Counted from the first letter of the stretch, positions 8,702 through 17,792 are shown. The stretch: DNA of 64,000 nt from UMGS1889 sp964540575 (GCA_964540575.1 CAZINI010000001.1:1-64000), one strand, 5' to 3'. Notes: a model not told the origin generated them from the letters alone. Numbers and translations are program-made.

Positions 8702-9719
8702 TATAAAAAATACGGTTGCGGAGCTTGCCGACTGCGTTGGAGTTTCGGGCGGCGAATCGGCTGCTGCCGATGCTGCGATGCGGCTGATTTCGCCTTATGT
8801 TGATGAATGCTCTGTCGTAAACGGAAATGTTATCGGCAGGTTAGGCAGCGGCGAAAAACGCATTCTCATTGATGCACATATCGACCAGATAGGTTTTATC
8901 GTTACAAGTATCGTCAGCGGCGGATTTGTCAAGGTGGGAAATGTGGGCGGCATTGACCGCCGGCTGCTGCTTGCTCAGCAGGTGGTCATTCACGGAAAAA
9001 AAGATGTCGTTGGAATTATATGCACGATACCGCCTCATCTTTCCAAGGACGAAAGCTCTGTTCCCGAAATAGATGATATTTACATTGATACGGGATACAG
9101 CGAGGAAAAGCTTCGGGAGATAGTATCTATCGGCGACCTGATCTCATTTTCGGGAAAATGTGTGCCGCTATTCGGGGACAGATTGACGGGTCATTCTCTC
9201 GATGACCGATGCGGTGCTGCGGCATTGATATACGCCGCTTCTCGTTTACACGACGATAAGATTTTGCCTAACAACTGTTCGGTATTTTTTATGTTTTCCG
9301 TTCAGGAGGAAATAGGCGAAAGAGGAGCACACTTCGGAGCGTTTGACATTGACCCGCATTTGGCTGTTGCGGTGGATGTAAGCTTCGGTCTTACAGGCGG
9401 TGAAAAGCCCGAGCATTGCGGCGAGTTGGGAAAAGGTCCGATGATAGGCATTTCGCCCTCACTTAGCCGCAGGCTGTCAAATCTTTTTATCAGGATAGCC
9501 GAGGAAAAGAAGATACCCTATCAGCTTGAGGTAATGAACAGGCTTACGGGCACGAACGCCGACCAATTCTCCGTAAACAAAGGCGGATGCGAGGCAGTGA
9601 CGGTTTCCGTTCCGCTGAAATATATGCACACTCCCGTTGAAGTCATTGACTGTGAAGATGTGAAAAACACGGGTATTCTGCTGGCAGAATTCATTAAGGA
9701 GGTTTCCGAAAATGGATAA
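8694..9719 (+). CDS. M42-family metallo-aminopeptidase (first of a tandem pair)
   Basis: 341 residues. M42 (TET/FrvX/glutamyl aminopeptidase-like) peptidases are dinuclear-metal enzymes forming large cytoplasmic complexes. Visible ligand regions: DAHIDQIGF (His and Asp), HSLDDRCG (bridging Asp), VQEEIGERGA (catalytic Glu pair), VDVS (Asp) and YMHTPVE (His). The residue after the HxD motif is Gln, where the second copy has the usual Glu. ATG 8694 overlaps the murD stop (8 bp) and its stop overlaps the next gene's start, pointing to translational coupling. Confidence 0.88.
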   Translation: MLDIKNTVAELADCVGVSGGESAAADAAMRLISPYVDECSVVNGNVIGRLGSGEKRILIDAHIDQIGFIVTSIVSGGFVKVGNVGGIDRRLLLAQQVVIHGKKDVVGIICTIPPHLSKDESSVPEIDDIYIDTGYSEEKLREIVSIGDLISFSGKCVPLFGDRLTGHSLDDRCGAAALIYAASRLHDDKILPNNCSVFFMFSVQEEIGERGAHFGAFDIDPHLAVAVDVSFGLTGGEKPEHCGELGKGPMIGISPSLSRRLSNLFIRIAEEKKIPYQLEVMNRLTGTNADQFSVNKGGCEAVTVSVPLKYMHTPVEVIDCEDVKNTGILLAEFIKEVSENG

Positions 9720-10740
9720 AAAGCTTTACACATATATAAAGGAGCTTTGCGGGATCGGCGGAATTTCGGGTGATGAGGGCAGAGTGCGTGACTATATCAA
9801 GGAAAAGCTGGGCAGACGTTACGAGCATTTTACCGACCCGTTGGGAAATCTCATTGTCACCGTAAAAGGAAAAAATCCTGCAAAGCGTAAGCTGATGGTT
9901 TGTGCTCATATGGACGAGGTGGGAATGATCGTTACCTCTCTTAAATCGGACGGAACGCTGGGCATTGACAAAGTAGGCGGCGTTGACCCGAGAGTTTGCA
10001 TTGGCAGGCGGGTAACTCTGCACGGCGGTACGATAAACGGTGTTATCGGTGCAAAGGCAGTGCATAATCTCACCGATGATGAAAAGAAAAAAGCCCCCGA
10101 TTTTTCGGGACTTTATGTTGATATTGGCACGTCCGCCAAGGAGGAAACAGAAAAGCTTATCTCATTGGGGGACAGCGTTTGCTTTGCTTCGGACTTCATT
10201 GAGCTGGGGGACGGTTTTATCAAGGAAAAGGCAATTGATGACAGGGTAGGCTGTGCAATTCTGCTGCGTATTCTGGACGAAACGTCCGAGTATGATTTCA
10301 CGGCGGTTTTTACCGTTCAGGAGGAGATAGGGCTGAGAGGAGCGGGGGCAGCTGCTTACACTGTTGCACCCGAATGTGCACTTATACTGGAAACCACCAC
10401 TGCCGCCGATATTCCGTCGGCGGGTGAAGAGCAGAAATGCTGTTATCTGGGAAAGGGTGCGGCAGTTCCGTTTATGGACAGATCGACCGTTTACGACAGG
10501 GAGCTTTTCAATCTGTCAAAGGCAGCGGCGGAGGAAATTTCCGTGGGGTGGCAGACCAAGACCACCATTGCGGGGGGCAACGACGGAGGGGCTGTCCACA
10601 AATCCCGTGGGGGCGTGAAAACTCTGGCTGTTTCCGTTCCCGTGAGATACCTTCATTCGCCTGCATGTGTTGCAAAACTGTCCGATATTATGGACAGTTA
10701 CAAGCTTGCAGAGGCAATGATAGAAAGGATATGCCGATGA
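9712..10740 (+). CDS. M42-family metallo-aminopeptidase (second of a tandem pair)
   Basis: 342 residues, paralogue of the preceding gene. Metal and catalytic regions: CAHMDEVGM, KAIDDRVG, VQEEIGLRGAG, LETTTAAD and RYLHSPA, all as expected for M42. It also has the KAVHNLTDDEKKK segment seen in clostridial M42 enzymes. Starts with an 8-bp overlap on the previous gene and ends in an ATGA overlap with the following GNAT. Two co-expressed paralogues could form a mixed complex, as proposed for some TET peptidases; this is inference. Confidence 0.88.
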   Translation: MDKKLYTYIKELCGIGGISGDEGRVRDYIKEKLGRRYEHFTDPLGNLIVTVKGKNPAKRKLMVCAHMDEVGMIVTSLKSDGTLGIDKVGGVDPRVCIGRRVTLHGGTINGVIGAKAVHNLTDDEKKKAPDFSGLYVDIGTSAKEETEKLISLGDSVCFASDFIELGDGFIKEKAIDDRVGCAILLRILDETSEYDFTAVFTVQEEIGLRGAGAAAYTVAPECALILETTTAADIPSAGEEQKCCYLGKGAAVPFMDRSTVYDRELFNLSKAAAEEISVGWQTKTTIAGGNDGGAVHKSRGGVKTLAVSVPVRYLHSPACVAKLSDIMDSYKLAEAMIERICR

Positions 10741-11456
10741 TCTCCCTTGCGGAAAATGCGGATTTTACTGACAGGCTCAGCGAAACATATTACGGAATGA
10801 AGATACGCTCCTATCTGAATGCTTATGGCGTGGGATATGATTTTTGCCGATTTTACGTTGGTTCGGGGGAGAGTGACGGCGTTCTGCTTTGCTTTAACAG
10901 TTCGGCAGTCTGTGACGGTAACTTTTCCGAGGAGGACTTAAGGTGCTTTCTGGGCTTCTGCCGTCCTCATAATCTGGAAATATCGGGCGGGGAACGCTGC
11001 TTTGACGGATATAGGGCGGTAAAACGGGTAATGTTCGGCTTCACCGTCCCCGAAGGCTTTATTCCCGAGGAAATAAAATCGGACGATTCACTTGACAGTC
11101 ATTTTAGGATAATAAAAAGCGGATTTCCCGAAACCGACTATGAAAAATGGCTGGTGGATATTTCCCATAGAAAACGGCATGGCATTTCAAAATTGTTCAA
11201 ATTTAAGGAAATCGCTTCGGCGACGATGCAATTTTGTTTTGGAAATTTTGCATTTTTCTCGGAGATTGCCGTTCTTCCCGAATGTCGGGGACAGGGAGCG
11301 GCAAGACGTATGCTTTACAGCATTGCATCGGATTTTTCCGAAAAGGGCATAGAATGCGGACTTTTCGCACTCCCTCATCGGGTGGGATTTTACCGTGAAA
11401 TAGGCTTTCGGGAGCTTTTTGAGGATAACATATATTATAGTATTGGAGATAGTTAA
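10737..11456 (+). CDS. GNAT-family acetyltransferase-like protein
   Basis: 239 residues from ATG 10737, which overlaps the M42 stop as ATGA and has AAAGG 8 bp upstream. The N-terminal half is unrecognised; the C-terminal half carries a GNAT acetyl-CoA motif (IAVLPECRGQGAARRMLYSIA) and the GFYREIGF end motif. This two-part build occurs in GNATs often found beside peptidases or amino-acid enzymes in Clostridia. The stop directly abuts the next start. Substrate unknown. Confidence 0.78.
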   Translation: MISLAENADFTDRLSETYYGMKIRSYLNAYGVGYDFCRFYVGSGESDGVLLCFNSSAVCDGNFSEEDLRCFLGFCRPHNLEISGGERCFDGYRAVKRVMFGFTVPEGFIPEEIKSDDSLDSHFRIIKSGFPETDYEKWLVDISHRKRHGISKLFKFKEIASATMQFCFGNFAFFSEIAVLPECRGQGAARRMLYSIASDFSEKGIECGLFALPHRVGFYREIGFRELFEDNIYYSIGDS

Positions 11457-12725
11457 ATGAACAGCTTTTTTAACATAGACAGCCGTATCGCCGAGCTGGG
11501 CAGGCTTGCGGAAAAGGCTTGCAGACCTCAGTTTGACGAGATCGAAGCCATTGCAGACTACAACGGACAGAAGGTGCTCTCCGCATTCATAAACAACAGA
11601 GTCAGCGAGGCTTGCATGAAGGGAACTACGGGCTACGGTTACGGCGATGTGGGCAGAGATGCTCTGGACGCTGTTTATGCCGAGGCGTTCGGCGGTGAGG
11701 ACGCTTTGGTGCGGCACAATTTCGTGAACGGTACCCATGCCCTGTCTACGGCTCTTTTCGGCGTGCTCCGTACTGGTGACAAGCTTGTCGCCATTACAGG
11801 CAGACCTTACGATACTCTTGAAGAAGTGATCGGTGTTAGGGGAGAAAAGGGAAACGGTTCGCTGACGGATTATGGCGTTGAATATGACGAAATCCCGCTG
11901 ATGGACGATGGACGTGTGGACATTGCGGCTATTCCCGAGAAGATAAAGGGGGCAAAGGTGGCGTATATCCAGCGTTCCAGAGGATATTCGCTCCGTCCTA
12001 CACTGACTGTTGAGGATATTGAGGAGATATGCAGGGCTTGCCGTGCTGCCGAGCCGAATATCTGCATTATGGTGGATAACTGCTATGGTGAATTTGTGCA
12101 AAGGTCTGAGCCTTTACATGCTGGAGCAGACCTGATAATTGGTTCACTGATAAAAAATCCCGGAGGTGCTATTGCCGAAACCGGCGGATATATCTGCGGA
12201 AAGGCAAAGTATGTGGAGCTGTGCAGCTATCGCCTTACCTGTGTGGGCATGGGCAAGGAAGTGGGCTGTACTCTCAATCAGTGCAAGCCCATGCTTCAGG
12301 GCTTTTTTATGGCTCCCGAGGTGGTTGCGGCTGCTGTAAAGACAGCAACCTTTACATGTGAGATCTTCCATATGCTGGGATTTGGAACATTCCCGAAGCG
12401 TGAGGACAAGAGAGGGGACATTATCACTTCTGTTCTGCTGAAAAATGAGGAAAATCTGACGGCATTCGTTCAGGGCGTTCAGAAGGGTGCTCCGGTGGAC
12501 TCTTTTGTATCTCCCGAAGCGTGGGATATGCCCGGATATGAGAGCAAGGTCATTATGGCGGCAGGTGCATTCAATATGGGTGCGTCCATTGAACTGTCCG
12601 CCGATGCTCCTATCAGAGAGCCGTTTGCGGCGTGGGTGCAGGGCGGTATCACATATCCGACGGGCAGAACGGGTATACTTCTTGCCGTACAGGAAATGTA
12701 TGACAGGGGACTTATTAAGCTATAA
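11457..12725 (+). CDS. Methionine gamma-lyase family PLP enzyme (aluminium-resistance protein family)
   Basis: 422 residues. Fold-type I PLP enzyme of the Alum_res family, often annotated as cystathionine beta-lyase/methionine gamma-lyase involved in aluminium resistance. Visible blocks: YNGQKVLSAFINNRVSE, TTGYGYGDVGRDALDAVYAEAFG, VRHNFVNGTHALSTALFG, ICIMVDNCYGEFV (PLP-contacting Asp) and the Schiff-base lysine in GSLIKNPGGAIA. The true substrate of this family is poorly known. It is the last gene of the murD run with zero spacing, and is followed by an AT-rich hairpin. Confidence 0.88.
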   Translation: MNSFFNIDSRIAELGRLAEKACRPQFDEIEAIADYNGQKVLSAFINNRVSEACMKGTTGYGYGDVGRDALDAVYAEAFGGEDALVRHNFVNGTHALSTALFGVLRTGDKLVAITGRPYDTLEEVIGVRGEKGNGSLTDYGVEYDEIPLMDDGRVDIAAIPEKIKGAKVAYIQRSRGYSLRPTLTVEDIEEICRACRAAEPNICIMVDNCYGEFVQRSEPLHAGADLIIGSLIKNPGGAIAETGGYICGKAKYVELCSYRLTCVGMGKEVGCTLNQCKPMLQGFFMAPEVVAAAVKTATFTCEIFHMLGFGTFPKREDKRGDIITSVLLKNEENLTAFVQGVQKGAPVDSFVSPEAWDMPGYESKVIMAAGAFNMGASIELSADAPIREPFAAWVQGGITYPTGRTGILLAVQEMYDRGLIKL

Positions 12726-12738
12726 ACTATGCAAGATT

Positions 12739-12761
12739 TTAATTTGGTATTATCAAATTAA
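12739..12761. terminator. Weak AT-rich hairpin after the PLP-enzyme gene
   Basis: Perfect 8-bp arms TTAATTTG (12739-12746) and CAAATTAA (12754-12761). No long T-run follows, so termination is uncertain. Confidence 0.35.
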
Positions 12762-12780
12762 GAAAATTTGTAAATTTCTA

Positions 12781-12809
12781 TTGCAATAAGTCGGCAGATG
12801 GTGTATAAT
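12781..12809 (+). promoter_or_regulatory. Promoter of the gatCAB operon
   Basis: -35 TTGCAA (12781-12786), 17-bp spacer, -10 TATAAT (12804-12809), about 57 bp upstream of gatC. Confidence 0.8.
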
Positions 12810-12865
12810 AATCCTATGTTTTGGATTTCACGTCCGAAAATATAATGCGAAATGAGGTTTTGATT

Positions 12866-13144
12866 ATGGATCTGGATATGGTCAGGTATCTTGCAAAGCT
12901 CAGCAAATTGAATTATTCCGAGGAAGAACTTGCAAAAGTCGCCAAGGATATGACCAGCATCATTAATATTATGGACACAATAAAGGATATTGATATAAAG
13001 TACGATCCCTTTGCGGATAACAAGAATATCTACCTGAACGATTTGCGTGAGGACATTTCCGCTGAGTCATTCCCGACGGAAAAGATACTTGCAAACGCTC
13101 TGAACAGCGAAAACAGCTTCGTTGTACCCAAGGTTGTGGAATAA
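12866..13144 (+). CDS. gatC: Asp-tRNA(Asn)/Glu-tRNA(Gln) amidotransferase subunit C
   Basis: 92 residues, the usual GatC length. Starts MDLDMVRYLAKLSKLNYSEEE, as in GatC (two N-terminal helices then the extended segment LNDLREDISAE). GatC wraps around GatA and GatB and stabilises the complex. ATG 12866 has TGAGG 8 bp upstream; earlier in-frame starts have poor ribosome sites. First gene of gatC-gatA-gatB/AspRS. Confidence 0.93.
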   Translation: MDLDMVRYLAKLSKLNYSEEELAKVAKDMTSIINIMDTIKDIDIKYDPFADNKNIYLNDLREDISAESFPTEKILANALNSENSFVVPKVVE

Positions 13145-13169
13145 TACATTAAGATTGGAACGGTGAAAA

Positions 13170-14624
13170 ATGGATATAACTGCACTTAAGATCCGTGATG
13201 CGAGAAAAATGCTGGACGGACGTGAGATCTCCGCTCCCGAGCTGGCAAAGGCATATCTCGACCGAATTGCCGAAACGGACGGAAAGATCAAGAGTTACAT
13301 TACTGTGACCGCCGACTCCGCTATGAAAATGGCTGAAAAGGCTCAGAAGAAGATAGACAGCGGTGAGGCAGGACCTCTCTGCGGCATACCTCTTGCTATC
13401 AAGGACAATATCTGCACGGACGGCGTAAAGACCACCTGTGCTTCAAAAATGCTGGAGAATTTCATTCCTCCTTACAATGCTACCGTTATGGAAAAGCTGG
13501 AAAATGAGGACATTGTAATGCTGGGCAAGGCCTCAATGGACGAGTTTGCTATGGGCGGCTCCACACAGACCTCCGCATTTGCAAAGACTGTAAATCCTTA
13601 TGATACGGGCTGTGTTCCCGGAGGTTCGTCGGGCGGCTCGGCTGCGGCTGTTTCGGCTTCTTTGTGCGTTGCCGCTCTCGGTTCGGACACGGGCGGTTCT
13701 ATCCGTCAGCCTGCGTCTTTCTGTGGTGTTACCGGTCTGAAGCCTACCTACGGCAGAGTTTCAAGATATGGTCTGGTTGCATTTGCATCATCTCTCGACC
13801 AGATAGGGCCTGTGGCTAACTGTGCTTATGACTGCGGACTTATACTCAACACCATTGCGGGATATGACCCCCACGACGGCACTGTTTCCAAAAATCCCGT
13901 GGAGGATTATACCGCTAAAATAGGTCAGTCGGTCAAGGGTATGAAGATCGCTCTTCCTCGTGAATTTTACGCTGAGGGCATTGATGACAGCGTTAGAAAG
14001 GCGGTCCTTGCTGCTGCCGATGTTTACAAGAGCATGGGTGCCGAGCTTATCGACTGTTCTATGCCGTCGCTGAAATATGCTGTTGCGGCGTACTATCTCA
14101 TTTCGTCTGCGGAGGCTTCCTCAAATCTTTCCAGATATGACGGCATTAAGTACGGTCACCGTTCAAAGGTCGGCGAAAACTTCAATGAGCTTATCGCAAA
14201 TTCCAGAAGCGAGGGCTTTGGCGAGGAGGTAAAGCGTCGTATACTTCTCGGAAACTACGCTCTTTCCAGCGGATATTACGATGCATATTACGGAAAGGCA
14301 ATGGCTCTCAAGCAGAAAATTTCCGCCGAATATGCCGATATTTTTGAAAAATGCGATGTTATTCTCACTCCGACAGCTCCTACCGTTGCTTACGGAGTGA
14401 ACGAAAATATTTCCGACCCCGCAAAGATGTATCAGGCGGATATTTGCACCGTTACCGTAAATATTGCTTCTCTGCCTGCCGTTTCCACTACCTGCGGATA
14501 TGACGAAAAGGGTATGCCTATCGGTATGTCTGTGATAGGACGCAAATTCGCCGAGGCGGATATTCTTCGGGTCGCAGACGCTTTCGAGCAGCAGTTTGAA
14601 CGCCGTCTGCCGCAGATTAAGTGA
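13170..14624 (+). CDS. gatA: Asp-tRNA(Asn)/Glu-tRNA(Gln) amidotransferase subunit A
   Basis: 484 residues. Amidase-signature enzyme that frees ammonia from glutamine for the transamidation. The Ser-cisSer-Lys triad is visible: Lys in GIPLAIKDNI, the Gly/Ser-rich CVPGGSSGGSAAAV stretch, and the nucleophilic Ser region DTGGSIRQPASFCG. The C-terminal ASLPAVSTTCG segment is also typical. 25 bp after gatC and 17 bp before the gatB fusion, so a single transcript. Confidence 0.96.
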   Translation: MDITALKIRDARKMLDGREISAPELAKAYLDRIAETDGKIKSYITVTADSAMKMAEKAQKKIDSGEAGPLCGIPLAIKDNICTDGVKTTCASKMLENFIPPYNATVMEKLENEDIVMLGKASMDEFAMGGSTQTSAFAKTVNPYDTGCVPGGSSGGSAAAVSASLCVAALGSDTGGSIRQPASFCGVTGLKPTYGRVSRYGLVAFASSLDQIGPVANCAYDCGLILNTIAGYDPHDGTVSKNPVEDYTAKIGQSVKGMKIALPREFYAEGIDDSVRKAVLAAADVYKSMGAELIDCSMPSLKYAVAAYYLISSAEASSNLSRYDGIKYGHRSKVGENFNELIANSRSEGFGEEVKRRILLGNYALSSGYYDAYYGKAMALKQKISAEYADIFEKCDVILTPTAPTVAYGVNENISDPAKMYQADICTVTVNIASLPAVSTTCGYDEKGMPIGMSVIGRKFAEADILRVADAFEQQFERRLPQIK

Positions 14625-14641
14625 TTGGGGGTACTTCAAAA

Positions 14642-17515
14642 ATGTATATTCCTGTTATAGGACTTGAGATCCACGCCGAGCTGCTTACAAATTCAAAGGT
14701 TTTCTGTACCTGCTCTGCGGAATTCGGCGGCGACAGAAACTCCCGCTGCTGTCCCGTTTGCTCGGGTATGCCCGGAACGCTGCCCGTTATCAATCAGACA
14801 GCCGTTGAATATGCGGTAAAAGCAGGCTTTGCTCTCGGCTGTGATATTAACAAATTCTCCGTTTTCGACAGAAAGAACTATTTCTATCCCGACCTGCCGA
14901 AGGCTTATCAGATCTCTCAGATGCCGCTTCCTCTCTGCATAAACGGCGTTGTTCCCGTTGAGTATGAGGTCGACGGCGAAAAGAAGAAAAAGAATGTCAG
15001 AATTAACAGAATCCACCTTGAAGAGGACGCAGGAAAGCTTGTCCACGACGACCTGAACGGTGTTTCCCTGGCTGACTATAACCGATGCGGTATCCCGCTT
15101 ATCGAGATAGTTACCGAGCCCGATATTGGCTCTGCCGAGGAGGCAAAGGCGTTTGTCGAGAAGATAGCGTTGCTGCTGAAATATGCAGGCGTCTGCGACT
15201 GTAAAATGGAGCAGGGTTCTCTCCGCTGCGATGTAAATATTTCCATTATGAGACCCGAGGATAAGCAGCTGGGTACAAGAGCCGAGATAAAGAACCTGAA
15301 CTCCATCAAGGCTATCGGACGTGCCATCGAATATGAAATAAAGCGTCAGTCTAATCTGCTGGATTTTGGCAAGAGAGTTGTTCAGGAAACAAGACGTTAC
15401 GATGATAACAAGGGCGAAACAAGGTCAATGCGTTCAAAAGAGGACGCTCACGATTACCGATATTTCCCCGAGCCCGATATTTTACAGGTAAACTTTACCG
15501 ATGAGGATTTGGACAAGATAAAGGCAAAGCTTCCCGTAATGCCCTATAAGCGTCTGGAAATATACACGGCACAGTATGGACTGTCCGAGGGCGATGCTAA
15601 GATAATCGTTAATCAGAAGCCCATTTCCGACCTGTTTGACGATGCACTGAAGGTTTATAACAATCCCAGAAGCGTTTCCAACTTCATTATCGGTGAGCTT
15701 ATGCGTCGTGTAAATCTCGGTGAAATTTCACCCGACGCTTTGCCGTTTACCGCAACCGAGCTTGCAAAGCTGGTTGAAATGGCTGATACCGAAAAGGTAA
15801 GCAAGAACGATGCCAAGGCTATCTTCCGTCAGATGGCGGAGCAGGGAGGAGATCCCGAGGAGATAGCGAAGGCAAGAGGCTTCCTCATTTCCAACGACAC
15901 TGCCAAGGTTTCCGAGGTCATCGACAGTGTTATCTCCGCTAACGAAAAGGCTGTTAATCAGTACAAGAGCGGCGATGTCAAGGTGTTCGGCTTCCTTATG
16001 GGTCAGTGCTCCAAGTCACTTAAGGGTGTCTGCACTCCCAAGGTCATCAAGGAGGAGCTGGAAAAGAAGCTTGCCGAGCTTTCTCATGCCGTATTCGATG
16101 AAAATTCGGATAATGTCGGTGCTGACGATCAGGTCAAAGCCGTAAATATGACCGCTTACTCCAATCCCGATGCATACAGACCCTCTGTTAAGGACAATAT
16201 CAAGCAGATAAGCTCCGACAATTTGAAAAAGGAATTCGTTCTGGAAGATGCGATGAACAATATCGGCAAGGACATCACACTTGACGTTTGCGTTCATAAG
16301 ATAAGAAAAATGGGCGGCGTTTCCTTTATAATCGTCCGCACGGGAAGATACACGCTCCAGACTGTTTACTCTCCCGACAGCTGTGCTGACAGCATTGAGG
16401 GACTGAGAGAGGGCTTCTTCGTTGAGATTACGGGTACCGTGACCGAAAATAAGAACGGCATTTACGGCATTGAGATACTTCTAAAGGGCATTAAGCTTAT
16501 CTCCAAGCCTGCTGCCGAATATCCGCTGCACGTTTCCGGCAAGAAGCTGGGCTGTGCTTTGGATGTTAACCTCAACAACCGTTCGGTTTCGCTGAGAAAT
16601 CCTTACGAGAGAGCAATTTTCAAGCTTCAGGAGGGCGTTTGCAACGGCTTTAAGGAGTTTATGCTCAAGGAGAATTTCACCGAGATACATTCTCCCAAGA
16701 TAGTTGCTCAGGGTGCTGAGGGCGGTGCTAACATCTTCCGTCTGGATTATTTTGGCAAGCCTGCATTCCTGAATCAGTCGCCGCAGTTCTACAAGCAGAC
16801 AGCGGTTGCGTTCTTCGACAGAGTTTTCGAGATAGCTCCTGTTTACCGTGCAGAAAAGCATGCGACCTCCCGTCATATCAATGAATATATCGGTCTTGAC
16901 TTTGAAATGGGATATATTGACAGTATGTACGACGTTATGGCAATGGAAACAGCTATGCTCAAGTACGTTATGGAGTATCTCAAAGCAAATTATCAGCCCG
17001 AGATCGAACTGCTTGATGCGGATATTCCCGAGATCGGCGATATTCCCTGCATTACTCTGCTGGAAGCAAAGGATATTCTGGGGGATAAGGGCATGGGTGC
17101 TAAGCTTGACCTTGAACCCGAGGACGAAGTTGCTCTTTGCGAATATTCAAAGAAAACCTTCGGCTGTGACTTTATCTTTGTTACGCATTTCCCGTCGTCC
17201 AAGCCGCCGTTCTACGCTATGAACGACCGTGACGACCCCCGTCTTGCCTGCAAGTTCGACCTGCTTTTCAGAGGTCTGGAGATAACCAGCGGCGGTCAGC
17301 GTATTCACGATTATGATGAACAGGTCGCTAAGATGAAGGCTCAGGGTCTTGATCCGGCAGACTTTGAATATTATCTCACTGCTCATAAGTACGGTCTGCC
17401 TCCTCACGGCGGTCTGGGAATAGGTCTGGAGCGTCTTGTTATGAAGCTGCTGAATGAATCCAACATTCGTCTGGCTTCTATGTTCCCGAGAGATATTAAC
17501 AGGCTTTTACCGTAA
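14642..17515 (+). CDS. gatB/aspS: GatB fused to an archaeal-type (likely non-discriminating) aspartyl-tRNA synthetase
   Basis: 957 residues in one open frame. Residues 1-~480 are a complete GatB: PVIGLEIHAEL, zinc-type Cys pairs (CTCS and CCPVC), HLEEDAGKLVHD kinase region, helical and YqeY-like tail ending near KEELEKKLAEL. Residues ~481-537 form a linker. Residues ~538-957 are an archaeal/eukaryal-type AspRS without the bacterial GAD insertion: OB-fold anticodon domain (NIGKDITLDVCVHKIRKMGG), class II motif 2 (FEIAPVYRAEKHATSRHINE, ~729-748) and motif 3 (GGLGIGLERLVMKLL, ~923). Non-discriminating AspRS misacylates tRNA(Asn) with Asp and GatCAB amidates it. The fusion would tie both steps into one covalent transamidosome. 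Each part has near family length. Confidence 0.9.
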   Translation: MYIPVIGLEIHAELLTNSKVFCTCSAEFGGDRNSRCCPVCSGMPGTLPVINQTAVEYAVKAGFALGCDINKFSVFDRKNYFYPDLPKAYQISQMPLPLCINGVVPVEYEVDGEKKKKNVRINRIHLEEDAGKLVHDDLNGVSLADYNRCGIPLIEIVTEPDIGSAEEAKAFVEKIALLLKYAGVCDCKMEQGSLRCDVNISIMRPEDKQLGTRAEIKNLNSIKAIGRAIEYEIKRQSNLLDFGKRVVQETRRYDDNKGETRSMRSKEDAHDYRYFPEPDILQVNFTDEDLDKIKAKLPVMPYKRLEIYTAQYGLSEGDAKIIVNQKPISDLFDDALKVYNNPRSVSNFIIGELMRRVNLGEISPDALPFTATELAKLVEMADTEKVSKNDAKAIFRQMAEQGGDPEEIAKARGFLISNDTAKVSEVIDSVISANEKAVNQYKSGDVKVFGFLMGQCSKSLKGVCTPKVIKEELEKKLAELSHAVFDENSDNVGADDQVKAVNMTAYSNPDAYRPSVKDNIKQISSDNLKKEFVLEDAMNNIGKDITLDVCVHKIRKMGGVSFIIVRTGRYTLQTVYSPDSCADSIEGLREGFFVEITGTVTENKNGIYGIEILLKGIKLISKPAAEYPLHVSGKKLGCALDVNLNNRSVSLRNPYERAIFKLQEGVCNGFKEFMLKENFTEIHSPKIVAQGAEGGANIFRLDYFGKPAFLNQSPQFYKQTAVAFFDRVFEIAPVYRAEKHATSRHINEYIGLDFEMGYIDSMYDVMAMETAMLKYVMEYLKANYQPEIELLDADIPEIGDIPCITLLEAKDILGDKGMGAKLDLEPEDEVALCEYSKKTFGCDFIFVTHFPSSKPPFYAMNDRDDPRLACKFDLLFRGLEITSGGQRIHDYDEQVAKMKAQGLDPADFEYYLTAHKYGLPPHGGLGIGLERLVMKLLNESNIRLASMFPRDINRLLP

Positions 17516-17637
17516 AATATGGTTCTTTAGCGATAGATAAATTCATTTTTATCCGATTTTGATGCATTTATTTGGTCTGTTCATAAAATTTTGCAAGATT
17601 GTTTTATAAAACTTGCAAAATAAATTTGAAAAACCCC

Positions 17638-17666
17638 TTGACAAACCGAAAAAAATAGTGTATCAT
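17638..17666 (+). promoter_or_regulatory. Promoter of glnN
   Basis: -35 TTGACA (17638-17643), 17-bp spacer, -10 TATCAT (17661-17666). The transcript would begin near 17673 and carry a leader of about 120 nt. Confidence 0.8.
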
Positions 17667-17679
17667 ATAACCATACCAA

Positions 17680-17774
17680 GCGGGACACACCGCAGGGTAG
17701 AACTGAATATAATAATTGGAACATTGACGTTCCGTTCAGACAGCATTGCTGTCGGGCGGAGCGTCTTATTTTTT
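17680..17774 (+). promoter_or_regulatory. Structured glnN leader with terminator-like hairpin (attenuator candidate)
   Basis: A small hairpin GCGG-GACACA-CCGC (17680-17693) is followed by a strong composite hairpin: GACGTTCCG (17726-17734) pairs with CGGAGCGTC (17757-17765) and inside it GACAGC-ATT-GCTGTC is perfect. TTATTTTTT follows directly, ending shortly before the RBS GGGAGG. A terminator between a promoter and its only gene implies regulated read-through. It does not match the glnA riboswitch or the ANTAR double-hairpin as I know them. Confidence 0.6.
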
Positions 17775-17792
17775 CAATGGGAGGAATTTGTT

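Noticed and set aside
10437..10736. Long upstream extension of the GNAT gene
   Set aside because: It lies within the M42 gene in another frame; the ATGA overlap at 10737 is the natural start.
16080..16260. Separate start for the AspRS part of the GatB fusion
   Set aside because: In-frame ATG codons exist in the linker, but without a convincing ribosome site and with no stop between the parts, so one protein is the simplest reading.
17680..17765. Glutamine riboswitch or ANTAR double-hairpin in the glnN leader
   Set aside because: The conserved core of the glnA RNA is absent and the first hexaloop (GACACA) lacks the A1/G4 pattern I know for ANTAR targets. Kept only as an attenuator-like structure.
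17613..17792. N-terminal extension of glnN by 60 codons
   Set aside because: It would run through the promoter and the leader hairpin; the ATG at 17793 has a good RBS and matches GSIII N-termini.
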